DNA of 28,337 nt from JBBPZA01 sp038199375 (GTDB taxonomy: Bacteria; Actinomycetota; Thermoleophilia; Solirubrobacterales; Solirubrobacteraceae). Within the stretch, counting starts at the first letter, position 1. Each line of letters begins with the position of its first letter. The DNA is taken from assembly GCA_038199375.1 (NCBI GenBank), contig JBBPZA010000128.1, forward strand, positions 1-28,337. Reading direction: 5' to 3'. The notes under the pieces are model-generated. The model had not been told where the DNA came from. It ran no database searches and was given only the letters and a program-made list of their open reading frames with translations. A program made the position numbers and the translations under genes. Positions 15,653-23,473 of this stretch are shown in pieces.

Positions 15653-15744
15653 GGGGCGCGAGAGGGAGCCTCCGGGCCGCGGGGCGCCGAGGCACTACCC
15701 GCGGCCGGACGCGAGCAAAGATGCTTCGCAAGATCAAGGGGATG
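15653..15744. other. Intergenic, no rpmF found
   Basis: No frame here encodes an L32 protein, although a YceD gene is usually followed by one. The stretch leads straight into the duplicated TetR/glutaredoxin tail. A small frame starting at the ATG at 15721 runs into that tail and ends at 15801; it is not a credible gene. Confidence 0.5.
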
Positions 15745-15994
15745 CCGCTCGAGCGCCTGGTCGCAGGGTGGGAGGACCTGGTCAGGCGCCTCCTGCGCTG
15801 AGGGAAGCGGACCGACCGGCCCCCTCGCCGGCGCAGCGCGGTTAGGCCGCGAGGAGCTCTTGGAGCCGGCCGTCGGAATCGGCCGCGCGCAGCTCGGTCA
15901 GGCCGCCGAGGGGCTCGTCGTCGATGACGATCTGCGGGAAGGTCATGAGGCCGGTCCGGCGCGCGAGCTCGGCTCGACCGTCCGAGCCTTTGTC
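15745..15994 (+). repeat. Decayed duplicate of the tetR-glutaredoxin junction
   Basis: Bases 15745-15801 match the last 57 or so bases of the TetR gene at 22444-23121 (MPLERLVAGWEDLVRRLLR against MPLERLVDGWEDLVRRLLR). Bases 15843-15994 match 23189-23342, the 3' part of the convergent glutaredoxin gene, including the terminal LLAA and FPQIVIDDEPLGGLTELRAA. The spacer between the two is shorter and diverged here. Similarity breaks after CCTTTGTC, so only about 50 glutaredoxin codons remain and no active site. Confidence 0.85.
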
Positions 15995-16276
15995 GCCGAG
16001 GCGCCCCGCGAGTCAGCCCTCGCGTCCCGCGGCCGCGAGTTCTGGGCGGACCGATTCGCGGCCGACCGCCAGCTCGTCCAGCGAGCCATCGCCCGCGGCG
16101 AGCTTCCCGCCGACGCCGACCCCGACCTCGTCATCGAAGCCCTGCTCGGCCCCCTCTACCTCCGGCTGCTGATCACCGGACAGCCCCTCGACATGGCCTT
16201 CTCCGAGCGTGTCGTCGACCTGCTCCTGGCCGGCCTGCTCCGCGTCGGCGATGCTGACGGCGGGGACCGTACCTGA
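15991..16276 (+). pseudogene. TetR regulator C-terminal fragment
   Basis: The frame open from 15860 changes character near 15990. Before that it is antisense to the glutaredoxin fragment; after it encodes a TetR C-terminal ligand domain: FAADRQLVQRAIARGELPAD, then DLVIEALLGPLYLRLLITGQ and SERVVDLLLAGLL. No DNA-binding helix-turn-helix is present. The N-terminal half was apparently replaced by the duplicated segment. This TetR differs from the one at 22444-23121, so two regulators contributed to the chimera. It is not expected to bind DNA. Confidence 0.75.
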
Positions 16277-16290
16277 CAAGCTGTCCACCG

Positions 16291-17454
16291 ATGCTCTGCC
16301 GCTTGGGCCGCCGTCACTCTCACGGCCGGGGACAGGCTCGTCACCAGCGGCTCGAGCGGTCGGGGACCGAGTCGGCGACCGCGCGCGTGCTGATCGTCAC
16401 GGCCGACATCGGCGCGGGCCACGATCTGCCGGCGAAGCTGCTCGCCGCGAGCCTGGAGGACCGGGGGGCAGAAGCAGTGGTGGTTGACGGCCTCGCCGCG
16501 GGTGGACGGGCGGTCACGGCGCTGGTGCGAAGCGGCACCGAGACGGTTCTCCACCGGCTGCCGTGGCTGTTCGAGACCCAGTACTGGCTCATCTCGACCT
16601 TCGCGCCGACGCGCCGGCTGGCGCAGCATCTCGGTGTCTGGCTGGCTGGCCGCGGCCTGCGCCGGCTCATCGCCGGCGTGCGGCCGGACGTGATCGTGTC
16701 GACCTACCCGGGCACCACGGAGGTCCTGGGACGGCTTCGGGGGTCAGGGTGCATCGACGTTCCGCTTGTCTCGGCGATCACCGATCTCGCCGCGCTGCGC
16801 TACTGGGCGCACCCCGCGATGGCGCTCCACCTGATCATTCACGCCGAGTCGGCCGAGGAGGTCGCCGGCATAATCGGTCGGCACAATGGGATCCGTCATG
16901 TCCGCGGGCTCGTACGCCCGCAGTTCGAACGGCCTCTGTCGCGCACGGAGGCGCGGATGGCGCTCGGGCTGCCGGAGCGCGCGCCGGTCGTACTGGTCTC
17001 CGGCGGCGGCTGGGGGATCGGCGACGTCGAGGCGGCGGCCGGCGAGGTGCTGCGGGTGGCCGACGCCGTCGCGGTCTGCCTGTGCGGCAACAACGACGCG
17101 CTGCGCAGGGGGCTCGAGGCTCGAGGGGACGAGCGTCTGCGCCCACTCGGCTTCACCGAGCGGATGCCCGAGTGGATGGCCGCCGCCGACGTGCTCGTGC
17201 ACTCGACTGCCGGCCTGACCGTCCTCGAGGCGCAGCTGTGTGGGACGCACGCAGTGTCCTTCGGTTGGGGGATCGCGCACGTCCGCGTCAACAATCGCGC
17301 CTACCGGCGCTTCGGGCTCGCCCACGTGGCGGCCTCCCGCGCGGAGCTGGGCGACCTGCTCCCGCGGCTGCTCGCCCAGGAGCGTCCGCGCAGCCTCGAC
17401 TACTCGGCGCTGCCCGCTGCCGCCGACGCGGTGCTCGAGCTCGCCGGCCGCTGA
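16291..17454 (+). CDS. MGDG synthase/MurG-like glycosyltransferase (GT28-type)
   Basis: 387 residues from the ATG at 16291. The first 32 residues are not family-like, and the GTG at 16387 (VLIVTADIGAGHDLPA) may be the true start; neither has a clear ribosome site. The N-terminal domain has ADIGAGHDLPAKLLAASLED, matching MGDG-synthase-type enzymes, then RPDVIVSTYPGTTEVLGRL. The C-terminal domain has VVLVSGGGWGIGDVE, the LGFTERMPEWMAAADVLVHS donor region, and GLTVLEAQLCGTHAVSF. It likely transfers a sugar from a nucleotide donor to a diacylglycerol or related lipid at the inner face. Its 3' end overlaps the convergent transporter gene by 55 bases. Confidence 0.85.
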   Translation: MLCRLGRRHSHGRGQARHQRLERSGTESATARVLIVTADIGAGHDLPAKLLAASLEDRGAEAVVVDGLAAGGRAVTALVRSGTETVLHRLPWLFETQYWLISTFAPTRRLAQHLGVWLAGRGLRRLIAGVRPDVIVSTYPGTTEVLGRLRGSGCIDVPLVSAITDLAALRYWAHPAMALHLIIHAESAEEVAGIIGRHNGIRHVRGLVRPQFERPLSRTEARMALGLPERAPVVLVSGGGWGIGDVEAAAGEVLRVADAVAVCLCGNNDALRRGLEARGDERLRPLGFTERMPEWMAAADVLVHSTAGLTVLEAQLCGTHAVSFGWGIAHVRVNNRAYRRFGLAHVAASRAELGDLLPRLLAQERPRSLDYSALPAAADAVLELAGR

Positions 17455-18275
17455 ACCGCGGTCGCCGACGCCAGCGGCAGCGCCCCGGCCACCACCACGG
17501 CGACGCCGACCGCGATCCAGCCGCCGCCGCCGGGGGTCGTGCTCCAGGTCTCACCCGCGACCAACGGCGCGAGTAGCACCGGGACGAGCACCTCGGCGAC
17601 GAGGATCGCCGGCGCCGCCCGCGTCGCCGCGAGCCGCTGCATCGCCGCCATGTCGTTGGCCATGCCGAGCACCGCGAGCGCCGCCGTCGCCAGGCCCCAT
17701 CCGAGCGCTGCGCCCCCCGAGCCGCGGGCCAACGCATCGGAGACGAGCTTGCTGGTCAACCCGGTTCCGGCGAAGCCGCAGCCCGCGCCCGCCGCCGCCG
17801 CGACGCCGCCGCCGCGCAGCAGCCAAGGCAGCGCAGCGCCCGCCCCGAGCACTCCCAGCACCACCGCGAGCGTCACCGCGCTCGCGCTCACGGTCGCGCG
17901 CTCCGGCGACGACCACGCCAGCACGGCGACGCCGGCGACGATGGCCGCGGCCGCGGCGATCTCGACGCGGCCGACCGGCTCGCGCAGCACCGTCACGCCC
18001 ATCACGAGCAGCACGATGAGTCCCAGCGCCAGCGTCGGCTGGACCACCGTCAGCGGCGCCAGCGACAGCGCGGCGAGCTGCAGCGGCCAGCCGAGGATGG
18101 CGAGTGCGGTCGCGGCCCGCCATCGCGGCCGCGCCGCCAGTCGCGCGAGCAGCCTCCCGCCCCCGGAGGCCGGCACGCGGCGCGCCTCGAGCGCCTGCCA
18201 GGCTATGGCGCCATCGAAACAGGCCGCCGCACCCGCGGCCAGGGCGATGCCGCCCGCTACGGTCGTCGCGCTCAT
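17400..18275 (-). CDS. EamA/DMT-superfamily-like membrane transporter
   Basis: 291 residues from the ATG at 18275 (minus strand). About nine or ten hydrophobic segments in two similar halves are seen: GGIALAAGAAACFDGAIAWQ and ALSLAPLTVVQPTLALGLIV in the first, and LGVLGAGAALPWLL through VLVPVLLAPLVAGE in the second. The pattern LAPLTVVQPTLALGLI with conserved Pro and Gln resembles the NIPA/EamA drug-metabolite group. The substrate cannot be told. The start is 15 bases from the GTG of the divergent deacetylase gene, so the two share a promoter region. Confidence 0.75.
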   Translation of the reverse strand: MSATTVAGGIALAAGAAACFDGAIAWQALEARRVPASGGGRLLARLAARPRWRAATALAILGWPLQLAALSLAPLTVVQPTLALGLIVLLVMGVTVLREPVGRVEIAAAAAIVAGVAVLAWSSPERATVSASAVTLAVVLGVLGAGAALPWLLRGGGVAAAAGAGCGFAGTGLTSKLVSDALARGSGGAALGWGLATAALAVLGMANDMAAMQRLAATRAAPAILVAEVLVPVLLAPLVAGETWSTTPGGGGWIAVGVAVVVAGALPLASATAVQRPASSSTASAAAGSAE

Positions 18276-18290
18276 GGCAGTATCGGCCTC

Positions 18291-19013
18291 GTGCCCACGC
18301 TGCGTGCAGCCGCGTTCGCGGGAGCCGTCGCATGGACTGCGCCCGCGCTCGCGCCCCTTGCCCCGCCCGTGGCCGGCTGGCTCGCCATCCCGTCGCGGCT
18401 GCGCGACTCATCCACGGTTGCGATCACCTTCGACGACGGGCCCCACCCGCAGGGCACTCCCGCGGTGCTCGACGCGCTCGCCGTTGCCGGCATGCGAGCG
18501 ACCTTCTTCCTCGTCGGGGAGCAGGTGCGGCGCACGGGCTCGCTGGCCGCTGAGATCGTCGCCGCGGGGCACGCTGTGGCCGTCCACGGCGACCGGCACC
18601 GCTGCCTGCTGCGGTTGACGCCGGGGATGCTCCGCGGCGACCTCGACCGTGCCGTCGACACGATCGGCGCCGCGACCGGCGAGCGGCCGGTCCTGCATCG
18701 CGCGCCCTACGGCGCCTACTCGTGGACCGCGCTCCAAGCGCTTCGCCGCCGCGGCTGGACGCCGGTGCTGTGGTCGGCGTGGGGTCGCGACTGGGCGCGC
18801 CGGGCGACGCCGCGAAGCGTCGCCTCGCTGGTCCTGCGCGACCTTCGCGGCGGCGGGGTCGTCCTGCTCCACGACGCCGACGACTACGGCGCTCACGGTT
18901 CCTGGCGCGTCACCGGGGCGTCGCTGCCGCGGGTCCTGGACGCCGTCGGCGAGCGCCGGCTGCGCCCGGTCACGCTGACGGACGCTGCTGCACTTCACGT
19001 CCCGGGGCGGTAG
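18291..19013 (+). CDS. Polysaccharide deacetylase (NodB, CE4)
   Basis: 240 residues from a GTG at 18291. The first 30 residues form a signal-like or anchor segment (AAAFAGAVAWTAPALAPLAP). The NodB domain has motif 1 TFDDG at 47-50 with the catalytic and metal Asp residues, motif 2 with H99 and H103 (VHGDRH), motif 3 RAPYGAYSW, and motif 5 VVLLHDADD. All are as expected for a metal-dependent N- or O-deacetylase acting outside the cytoplasm on glycans. The final 19 bases overlap the end of the convergent DegT gene. Confidence 0.88.
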   Translation: MPTLRAAAFAGAVAWTAPALAPLAPPVAGWLAIPSRLRDSSTVAITFDDGPHPQGTPAVLDALAVAGMRATFFLVGEQVRRTGSLAAEIVAAGHAVAVHGDRHRCLLRLTPGMLRGDLDRAVDTIGAATGERPVLHRAPYGAYSWTALQALRRRGWTPVLWSAWGRDWARRATPRSVASLVLRDLRGGGVVLLHDADDYGAHGSWRVTGASLPRVLDAVGERRLRPVTLTDAAALHVPGR

Positions 19014-19999
19014 TAGAGCGGCGCGCACCAGTGGTTGGCCGCGACCCAGTCGCTGTTCGGGAGGTCGACCTGATGACCTATGAGGCGGTGGCACGGCCGG
19101 TCATAGACCCTGCCGGTCGAGCGTTCCAGCGTCGAGAAGACGATGTACTTGTAGAGGCCGGAGCGCATGCCGTCGGGCAGCCGCAGCCGTGCCGGGTGCA
19201 GCGGCTCGAGATGCTCCCGCGCGACCCTGTTCTTCCAGGCGACGATCTCCTCGAGGCGCTCGGTCTGCACCACCCCGATCGCGGCGGTGAACTCGCTCAT
19301 GCGAAAGTTCAGGCCAGAGACGGCGTGGTCGGGCTTGCCGTAGTTGCGAAAGGCGCGTGCGAACTCGAGCAACTCCGGATGGCGCGAGACGAGCGCCCCG
19401 CCTTCCCCGGTCGAGATCGTCTTGGTCGCGTAGAACGACCAGACTCCGGCGTCGCCCCACGAGCCCGGGCGCCGGCCGTTCCAGTCGGCGCCGTGGGCGT
19501 GGGCGCAATCCTCTATCAGCACGATGCCCTCGGCGCGGCAGAGCCCGGCGATCGACTCGACGTCGAAGGCGATATGGCCGCCGATGTGCACCAGCAGCGC
19601 CGCCTTGGGCTTGTGCTGCGAGACCTTGCGCTCGAAGTCGGCGAAGGACATGCACAGGTCCTCGCGGTTGCAGTCGACGAACTCGACGCGCGCGCCGGCG
19701 TTCACCGCGGCCAGCGGGGTCGCCATGAACGTGTTCGACGGGCACAGGACCGTCTCGCCTGCGACGCCCGCCCACCTCAGGGCTGCCAGCGCCGCTCCGG
19801 TCCACCCTGAGAAGGCCACCGCCTCCAGGCGGTTCCACTTGCCCCACGCCGCCTCGAAGGCGTGCGTCAGGTCGCCCTCTGACCACTGACCCAGGTCGAG
19901 GATGCCATCCCAGAGCTCATGCAGGCGGGCGCGATCGCGGTCGTCGTAGCCGATCGCGAAGCGCGTGAAGCCGGGCGCCGGCGCGGTTCGCTCGTTCAC
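18995..19999 (-). CDS. DegT/DnrJ/EryC1/StrS family aminotransferase
   Basis: 334 residues from a GTG at 19999 (minus strand) overlapping the epimerase-fusion stop. It has the full PLP fold: FSGWTGAALAALRWAG, CPSNTFMATPLAAVNAGA, EDCAHAHGADW with Asp164, and the Schiff-base Lys193 in YATKTISTGEGG. The C-terminus (GLNFRMSEFTAAIGVVQTERL) is also typical. Members aminate NDP-keto-sugars or form similar sugar-modifying enzymes. Its coupling to an epimerase-like protein suggests NDP-amino-sugar formation for an envelope glycan. The exact sugar is unknown. Confidence 0.88.
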   Translation of the reverse strand: MNERTAPAPGFTRFAIGYDDRDRARLHELWDGILDLGQWSEGDLTHAFEAAWGKWNRLEAVAFSGWTGAALAALRWAGVAGETVLCPSNTFMATPLAAVNAGARVEFVDCNREDLCMSFADFERKVSQHKPKAALLVHIGGHIAFDVESIAGLCRAEGIVLIEDCAHAHGADWNGRRPGSWGDAGVWSFYATKTISTGEGGALVSRHPELLEFARAFRNYGKPDHAVSGLNFRMSEFTAAIGVVQTERLEEIVAWKNRVAREHLEPLHPARLRLPDGMRSGLYKYIVFSTLERSTGRVYDRPCHRLIGHQVDLPNSDWVAANHWCAPLYYRPGT

Positions 20000-21333
20000 G
20001 TGCGCTCGGCGGCCGGGCGCAGCAGCCCGCCCCGGCCTGCAGCGTCCGCGGCGGCAACGGCCAACAGGGCGGCGAGCAGGAGGAGGACCTGATGCGCGTG
20101 ACCGGCGCGGCCGAGCGCCCCCGGCCAGGGCAGTACCGCCACCGCGAGCTCTGCGCCCGCGAGGCCCCAGCAGGCCGCGCGGCCCGCGCGGCCTGCGCGC
20201 GGACCGACCGCCGCGACGGCCGTCGGAGCGATCAGGAGCGCCGTCCACAGCAGCGGCTTGGCAAGCCCCATGGCGTCGGCCAGTGGGTCCAGAACGGCTA
20301 GACCCGCGAGGGCGGCCAGGACCCAAGCCGCCAGCAGGAGCGCACCGAGCCCCGCCGCGAGCGGCAGCGGACGTCGGGCGGCGGCCGGGGGCGGCGTCTG
20401 TCCTAGGTGCCACTCGACGTAGCGCCGCAGACCCTCGCGAAACGGCGTGCTCGCCTGCCAGCCGAGCTCCCGCGCGGCTCGGTCGCTGGATACGGCCGCA
20501 CCCCGGAAATCGCCGGCGCGGCCGGGAACCCGCTCGATCCCCACGGGGGCGACGACGTCCTGCACAACGGCGGCGATGTCGGCGATCGTGACTGCCTCGT
20601 CGCCGGCGAGGTTGTAGGTCCGGTTCGCGGCTGCCGGAGCCAACGCCCGCACGACGCCGTTCGCCAGGTCCTCGACGTAGACGAAGGCGCGCGACTGACC
20701 GCCGTCGCCCGTGATGGTGAGCGGTCGCCCGTCGAGCGCCTTCTGCACGAACCGCGGGATAACCGCGGCGGCGCGGGCGCGCGGACCGTACGGGATGCCG
20801 AATCGCAGCACCGTGTACTCGATGCCGTAGAGCTCCTGGTAGGAACGGCAGTAGAGCTCTCCCGCCAGCTTGGTCGCGGTGTAGAAGTGCGCCGGCGGAA
20901 GCAGGGGAGTCTGCTCGTCGACCTCGTCGGCGTGGACGTCGGAGTAGACCCAGATGGTCGAGGCGTAGACGACTCGCTCGATTCCCACCCGTCGCGCTGC
21001 CTCGAGCACGTGCAGCGTGCCTCGCGTGTTGCGGCGCTCGGACTCGACGGGGTCGGCGGCCACCTCGCCCACGTCCGCAGCCGCCGCAAGATGGATCACC
21101 GCCCGGCACCCGACCATGGCACGCTCCAGCGCCCGCCGATCACCCAGGTCGGCCACAACACGCTCGACGTCGCAGGCATCGTGATACGCCGAGCGCTTCG
21201 CATCGAAGATGCGCGGGGCATAGCCGGCAATCCGGAACGCGTCTACGACGTGCGATCCGATGAAGCCCGCACCTCCCGTCACCAGGACAGGCTGCTTTGA
21301 CCCGACGTCCTCGGGTTCTCGTCGCCTGAGCAC
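19996..21333 (-). CDS. NAD-dependent epimerase/dehydratase fused to a C-terminal membrane domain
   Basis: 445 residues from a GTG at 21333 (minus strand; no strong ribosome site). Residues about 15-310 are an extended short-chain dehydrogenase: VTGGAGFIGSHVVDAF, VIHLAAAADVGEVAADP, VYASTIWVYSD, and the active-site YTATK; the GIPYGPRA region fits UDP-sugar 4-epimerases or dehydratases. From about residue 313 there are four hydrophobic segments (LAAGLGALLLAAWVLAALAG, LLWTALLIAPTAVAAV, a third ending AVAVLPW, and HQVLLLLAALLAVAAADAA). I do not know a standard family with this fusion. It would hold the sugar enzyme at the membrane. It is coupled to the DegT gene downstream. Confidence 0.82.
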   Translation of the reverse strand: MLRRREPEDVGSKQPVLVTGGAGFIGSHVVDAFRIAGYAPRIFDAKRSAYHDACDVERVVADLGDRRALERAMVGCRAVIHLAAAADVGEVAADPVESERRNTRGTLHVLEAARRVGIERVVYASTIWVYSDVHADEVDEQTPLLPPAHFYTATKLAGELYCRSYQELYGIEYTVLRFGIPYGPRARAAAVIPRFVQKALDGRPLTITGDGGQSRAFVYVEDLANGVVRALAPAAANRTYNLAGDEAVTIADIAAVVQDVVAPVGIERVPGRAGDFRGAAVSSDRAARELGWQASTPFREGLRRYVEWHLGQTPPPAAARRPLPLAAGLGALLLAAWVLAALAGLAVLDPLADAMGLAKPLLWTALLIAPTAVAAVGPRAGRAGRAACWGLAGAELAVAVLPWPGALGRAGHAHQVLLLLAALLAVAAADAAGRGGLLRPAAERT

Positions 21334-21481
21334 GGGGGAACCGTACTCGGCCGCGACGAGCCGGGTGGGTGTTTCTCGTGACGCGCTTGACGAACCATCG
21401 GCCGGCACCCCGCCGGCAGCCCCGGCCCCCCGGGACCTGGGCCGCGGGTTGAGGCAGCGCCCGAGCGGCGAAAGGGCCTCT

Positions 21482-21787
21482 CTACGCGACCGCTTGAAGG
21501 TGGCGGTACGGGGTCCAGTCCAGCGCGTTCTTGAGGTGGCCGGGCAGCGAGTGGTTGTACTCGGGCGTGGCGATGAGCACGGCATCGGCCTGCTCGATCG
21601 CCTCGCGCAGCACCCTGACCGCCTCGTGCTCGGAGGCCTCGTCGTCCTCGTCGTAGGGCGGGATCTCCTTGAGGCGCTCGAAGGCGACCAGCTCTGTTCC
21701 CGGCGGCAGCAGCCTCGCCGCCGCCAGGAGGAGCCTCGAGTTGTTCGACTCGCGGCGCAGGCTGCCGGAGATGCCGAGGACATGCAT
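21482..21787 (-). CDS. NADPH-dependent FMN reductase-like protein, truncated
   Basis: 101 residues from the ATG at 21787 (minus strand), five bases after the YceI stop. It begins HVLGISGSLRRESNNSRLLL, the flavodoxin-like FMN phosphate loop, and has IATPEYNHSLPGHLKNALDW. Normal members run to about 180 residues, with a further strand and helix after NALDW. Here the chain turns to TPYRHLQAVA and stops, and I saw no continuation in other frames. It is probably a truncated, inactive gene, or a minimal form. It sits in the YceI operon. Confidence 0.65.
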   Translation of the reverse strand: MHVLGISGSLRRESNNSRLLLAAARLLPPGTELVAFERLKEIPPYDEDDEASEHEAVRVLREAIEQADAVLIATPEYNHSLPGHLKNALDWTPYRHLQAVA

Positions 21788-21791
21788 GTCG

Positions 21792-22337
21792 CTACGCCAC
21801 CTTCTTGAGCTCGAGGTTGACGATCAGCTCAACCTCGTCGGCGAGCGCCATGCCGCCCTTGGGCAGTGAGGCGTTCCATTCGAGGCCGAACTGGTTGCGG
21901 TTGATCACGGCCTTGAGCTCGAGGCCGAGCTTCGTGTTCCCGAACGGGTCCTCGACCGGCTCCTCGACGATCCCGCGCGCCTCGACGGAGTGGGTGATGC
22001 CCTTGACGGTGAGCTCCCCGTCGACCACGACGTCCCGGCCGTCCTGGCGAAAAGAGGTGGACTCGAAGCGCAGTTCGGGGTGGCTTTCGGCGTCGAAGAA
22101 CTCGGGCGAGCGCAGATGCGCCGCGAGGTGCTCGTCCTTGACCTTGAGGCTGTCGACGGCGACGGTCCCGACAAGGTGCGGCGTGCCGTCCTCGCGGACT
22201 TCGAGCTGCGCCGAGTAATCCTCGAAGCGGCCCCGGAAGGTCGCGACGACCATGTGCTTGACGGCGAAGCCGACGGTGGAGTGGACGGCGTCGTCCTCCC
22301 AGCTGCCGGTGGGGATCTGCTGCGTGGCTACTGGCAT
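21792..22337 (-). CDS. YceI family protein
   Basis: 181 residues from the ATG at 22337 (minus strand) with a good ribosome site (AGAGGGAGA) just upstream. No signal peptide is seen, so this is a cytoplasmic member. The family pattern is complete: GSWEDDAVHSTVGFAVKHMV, RGRFEDYSAQLEV, LAAHLRSPEFFDAESHPEL, GELTVKGITHSVE, and the late NRNQFGLEWN. The lipocalin-like barrel binds polyisoprenoids in studied members. It is divergent from a TetR gene, with two operator-like palindromes in the 106-base gap, so control by that TetR is likely. Confidence 0.92.
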   Translation of the reverse strand: MPVATQQIPTGSWEDDAVHSTVGFAVKHMVVATFRGRFEDYSAQLEVREDGTPHLVGTVAVDSLKVKDEHLAAHLRSPEFFDAESHPELRFESTSFRQDGRDVVVDGELTVKGITHSVEARGIVEEPVEDPFGNTKLGLELKAVINRNQFGLEWNASLPKGGMALADEVELIVNLELKKVA

Positions 22338-22367
22338 TGGCTCTCCCTCTCGTAGGTGGAGTGGAAT

Positions 22368-22381
22368 CGAACTACGGTCCG
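22368..22381. promoter_or_regulatory. Operator-like palindrome 1 (TetR candidate)
   Basis: CGAACTACGGTCCG: arms CGAAC and GTCCG around TACG, one mismatch from a perfect inverted repeat. It lies 31 bases before the YceI start. The same 14-base element recurs at 22412-22425. Confidence 0.55.
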
Positions 22382-22411
22382 GTTTCCCTACGATCACTGT
22401 AGCACGAGACT

Positions 22412-22425
22412 CGGACTACGGTCCG
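22412..22425. promoter_or_regulatory. Operator-like palindrome 2 (TetR candidate)
   Basis: CGGACTACGGTCCG: perfect 5-base arms CGGAC/GTCCG around TACG. It lies 19 bases before the TetR start and starts 44 bases from copy 1 (about four helical turns). One site near each divergent gene fits autorepression plus YceI control. Confidence 0.6.
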
Positions 22426-22443
22426 ATTAGTATTCTTCGGGAG

Positions 22444-23121
22444 ATGGTGACCGCCGAGAACGCCCATGCGTCCCCCACCGACGCCGACGAGACCGGCGAG
22501 CGCTGCGACGCCATCGAGGACGCCCTCTGGGCGAGTGGCCGCGAGCTGCCGATCGTCGATGCGCCCGCCCGCGAGCGTGCCGACGCGGCTCGCAACCGGC
22601 GGCGGATCCTCGCCGCCGCCGAGCGCCTGTTCGACGAACTGGGGGTCGACCAGGTCTCGATGGACGCGATCGCCGCCGAGGCGCGCGTCGGCAAGGGCAC
22701 GCTGTTCCGGCGCTTCGGCGACCGGGCCGGCCTGGCGCGCGCGCTCGTCGACGAGCGCGAGCGGCGCTTCCAGGACGAGTTCATCCGCGGGGCGCCGCCG
22801 CTGGGCCCGGGAGCGCCGCCTGCGGACCGGCTCGTCGCCTTCGGGATCGGCATGCTCGAGATCCTCGAGGCCAGGGGCGAGCTGATCGCGGCCGCCGAGC
22901 GGCGCAGCCGCCAGCGCGCAGGCCCCTATCCGGCCTACTGCGCACACATCGCGGTGCTCCTGCGCGAAGCCGCCCCGGCCATCGACGCAGACTTCGTCGC
23001 CGACGCACTGCTGGGAACGCTGAGCGCGCGGCTCGTCCTTCATCAGCGCCACGAGCGGGGGATGCCGCTGGAGCGCCTGGTCGACGGGTGGGAGGATCTG
23101 GTCAGGCGCCTCCTGCGCTGA
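22444..23121 (+). CDS. TetR/AcrR family transcriptional regulator
   Basis: 225 residues from the ATG at 22444, immediately preceded by GGGAG; the GTG at 22447 may be used instead, as it has better spacing. After a 45-residue acidic leader, the N-terminal DNA-binding domain reads RRRILAAAERLFDELGVDQV then SMDAIAAEARVGKGTLFRRF, with the helix-turn-helix at about 73-92. The C-terminal ligand domain ends MPLERLVDGWEDLVRRLLR. It is divergent from yceI-like, with matching palindromes between. It likely represses that pair and itself. Its last 57 bases are duplicated at 15745-15801. Confidence 0.92.
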   Translation: MVTAENAHASPTDADETGERCDAIEDALWASGRELPIVDAPARERADAARNRRRILAAAERLFDELGVDQVSMDAIAAEARVGKGTLFRRFGDRAGLARALVDERERRFQDEFIRGAPPLGPGAPPADRLVAFGIGMLEILEARGELIAAAERRSRQRAGPYPAYCAHIAVLLREAAPAIDADFVADALLGTLSARLVLHQRHERGMPLERLVDGWEDLVRRLLR

Positions 23122-23342
23122 CCCCGCCGCGGGTGGTTCCGAACGCTCTCGCCGCCGCGGGCGACGTTCCACGCGGTTGCGAACGCGGCTAGGCCGCGAG
23201 CAGCATTTTCAGCCGGCCGTCGGAATCGGCCGCGCGCAGCTCGGTCAGGCCGCCGAGGGGCTCGTCGTCGATGACGATCTGCGGGAAGGTCATGAGGCCC
23301 GTCTTGCGGGCGAGCTCCGCGCGCCCGTCCGGGTCCTTTGTC
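23062..23342 (+). repeat. Source copy of the tetR-glutaredoxin junction duplication
   Basis: Counterpart of 15745-15994. It includes the TetR 3' end, the 67-base convergent spacer, and the 3' part of the glutaredoxin gene. The genes here are complete. Confidence 0.8.
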
Positions 23343-23443
23343 AGATTGACCTCTCGGTAGGAGACCCCACGCGCCTCGAGCAGCGCCTTGGCCAAGTGGC
23401 ACAGGCGGCACGGATCGGCGGTGTAGACGGTCACGTCCCTCAT
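23189..23443 (-). CDS. Glutaredoxin-like thiol protein
   Basis: 84 residues from the ATG at 23443 (minus strand). The thioredoxin fold is clear: VTVYTADPCRLCHLAKALL with the active-site pair C12-x2-C15, then the cis-Pro in MTFPQIVIDD and the GG in EPLGGLTEL. Glutaredoxins of this size with a CxxC reduce disulfides in the cytoplasm, in actinobacteria often with mycothiol. It is convergent with TetR and divergent from recO (31 bases between starts). The 3' half is duplicated at 15843-15994. Confidence 0.9.
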   Translation of the reverse strand: MRDVTVYTADPCRLCHLAKALLEARGVSYREVNLTKDPDGRAELARKTGLMTFPQIVIDDEPLGGLTELRAADSDGRLKMLLAA

Positions 23444-23473
23444 GAGTCGAGCGAGTATAGGAAGACCACGAGC

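Noticed and set aside
15645..15845. Open frame of 66 codons after the YceD gene
   Set aside because: It is out of frame with the recognisable TetR fragment and shows no family likeness; it is a product of high GC content.
22396..22433. Possible -10 boxes TACAGT (minus) and TAGTAT (plus) near the operators
   Set aside because: No convincing -35 boxes at proper spacing were found, so I do not report promoters.
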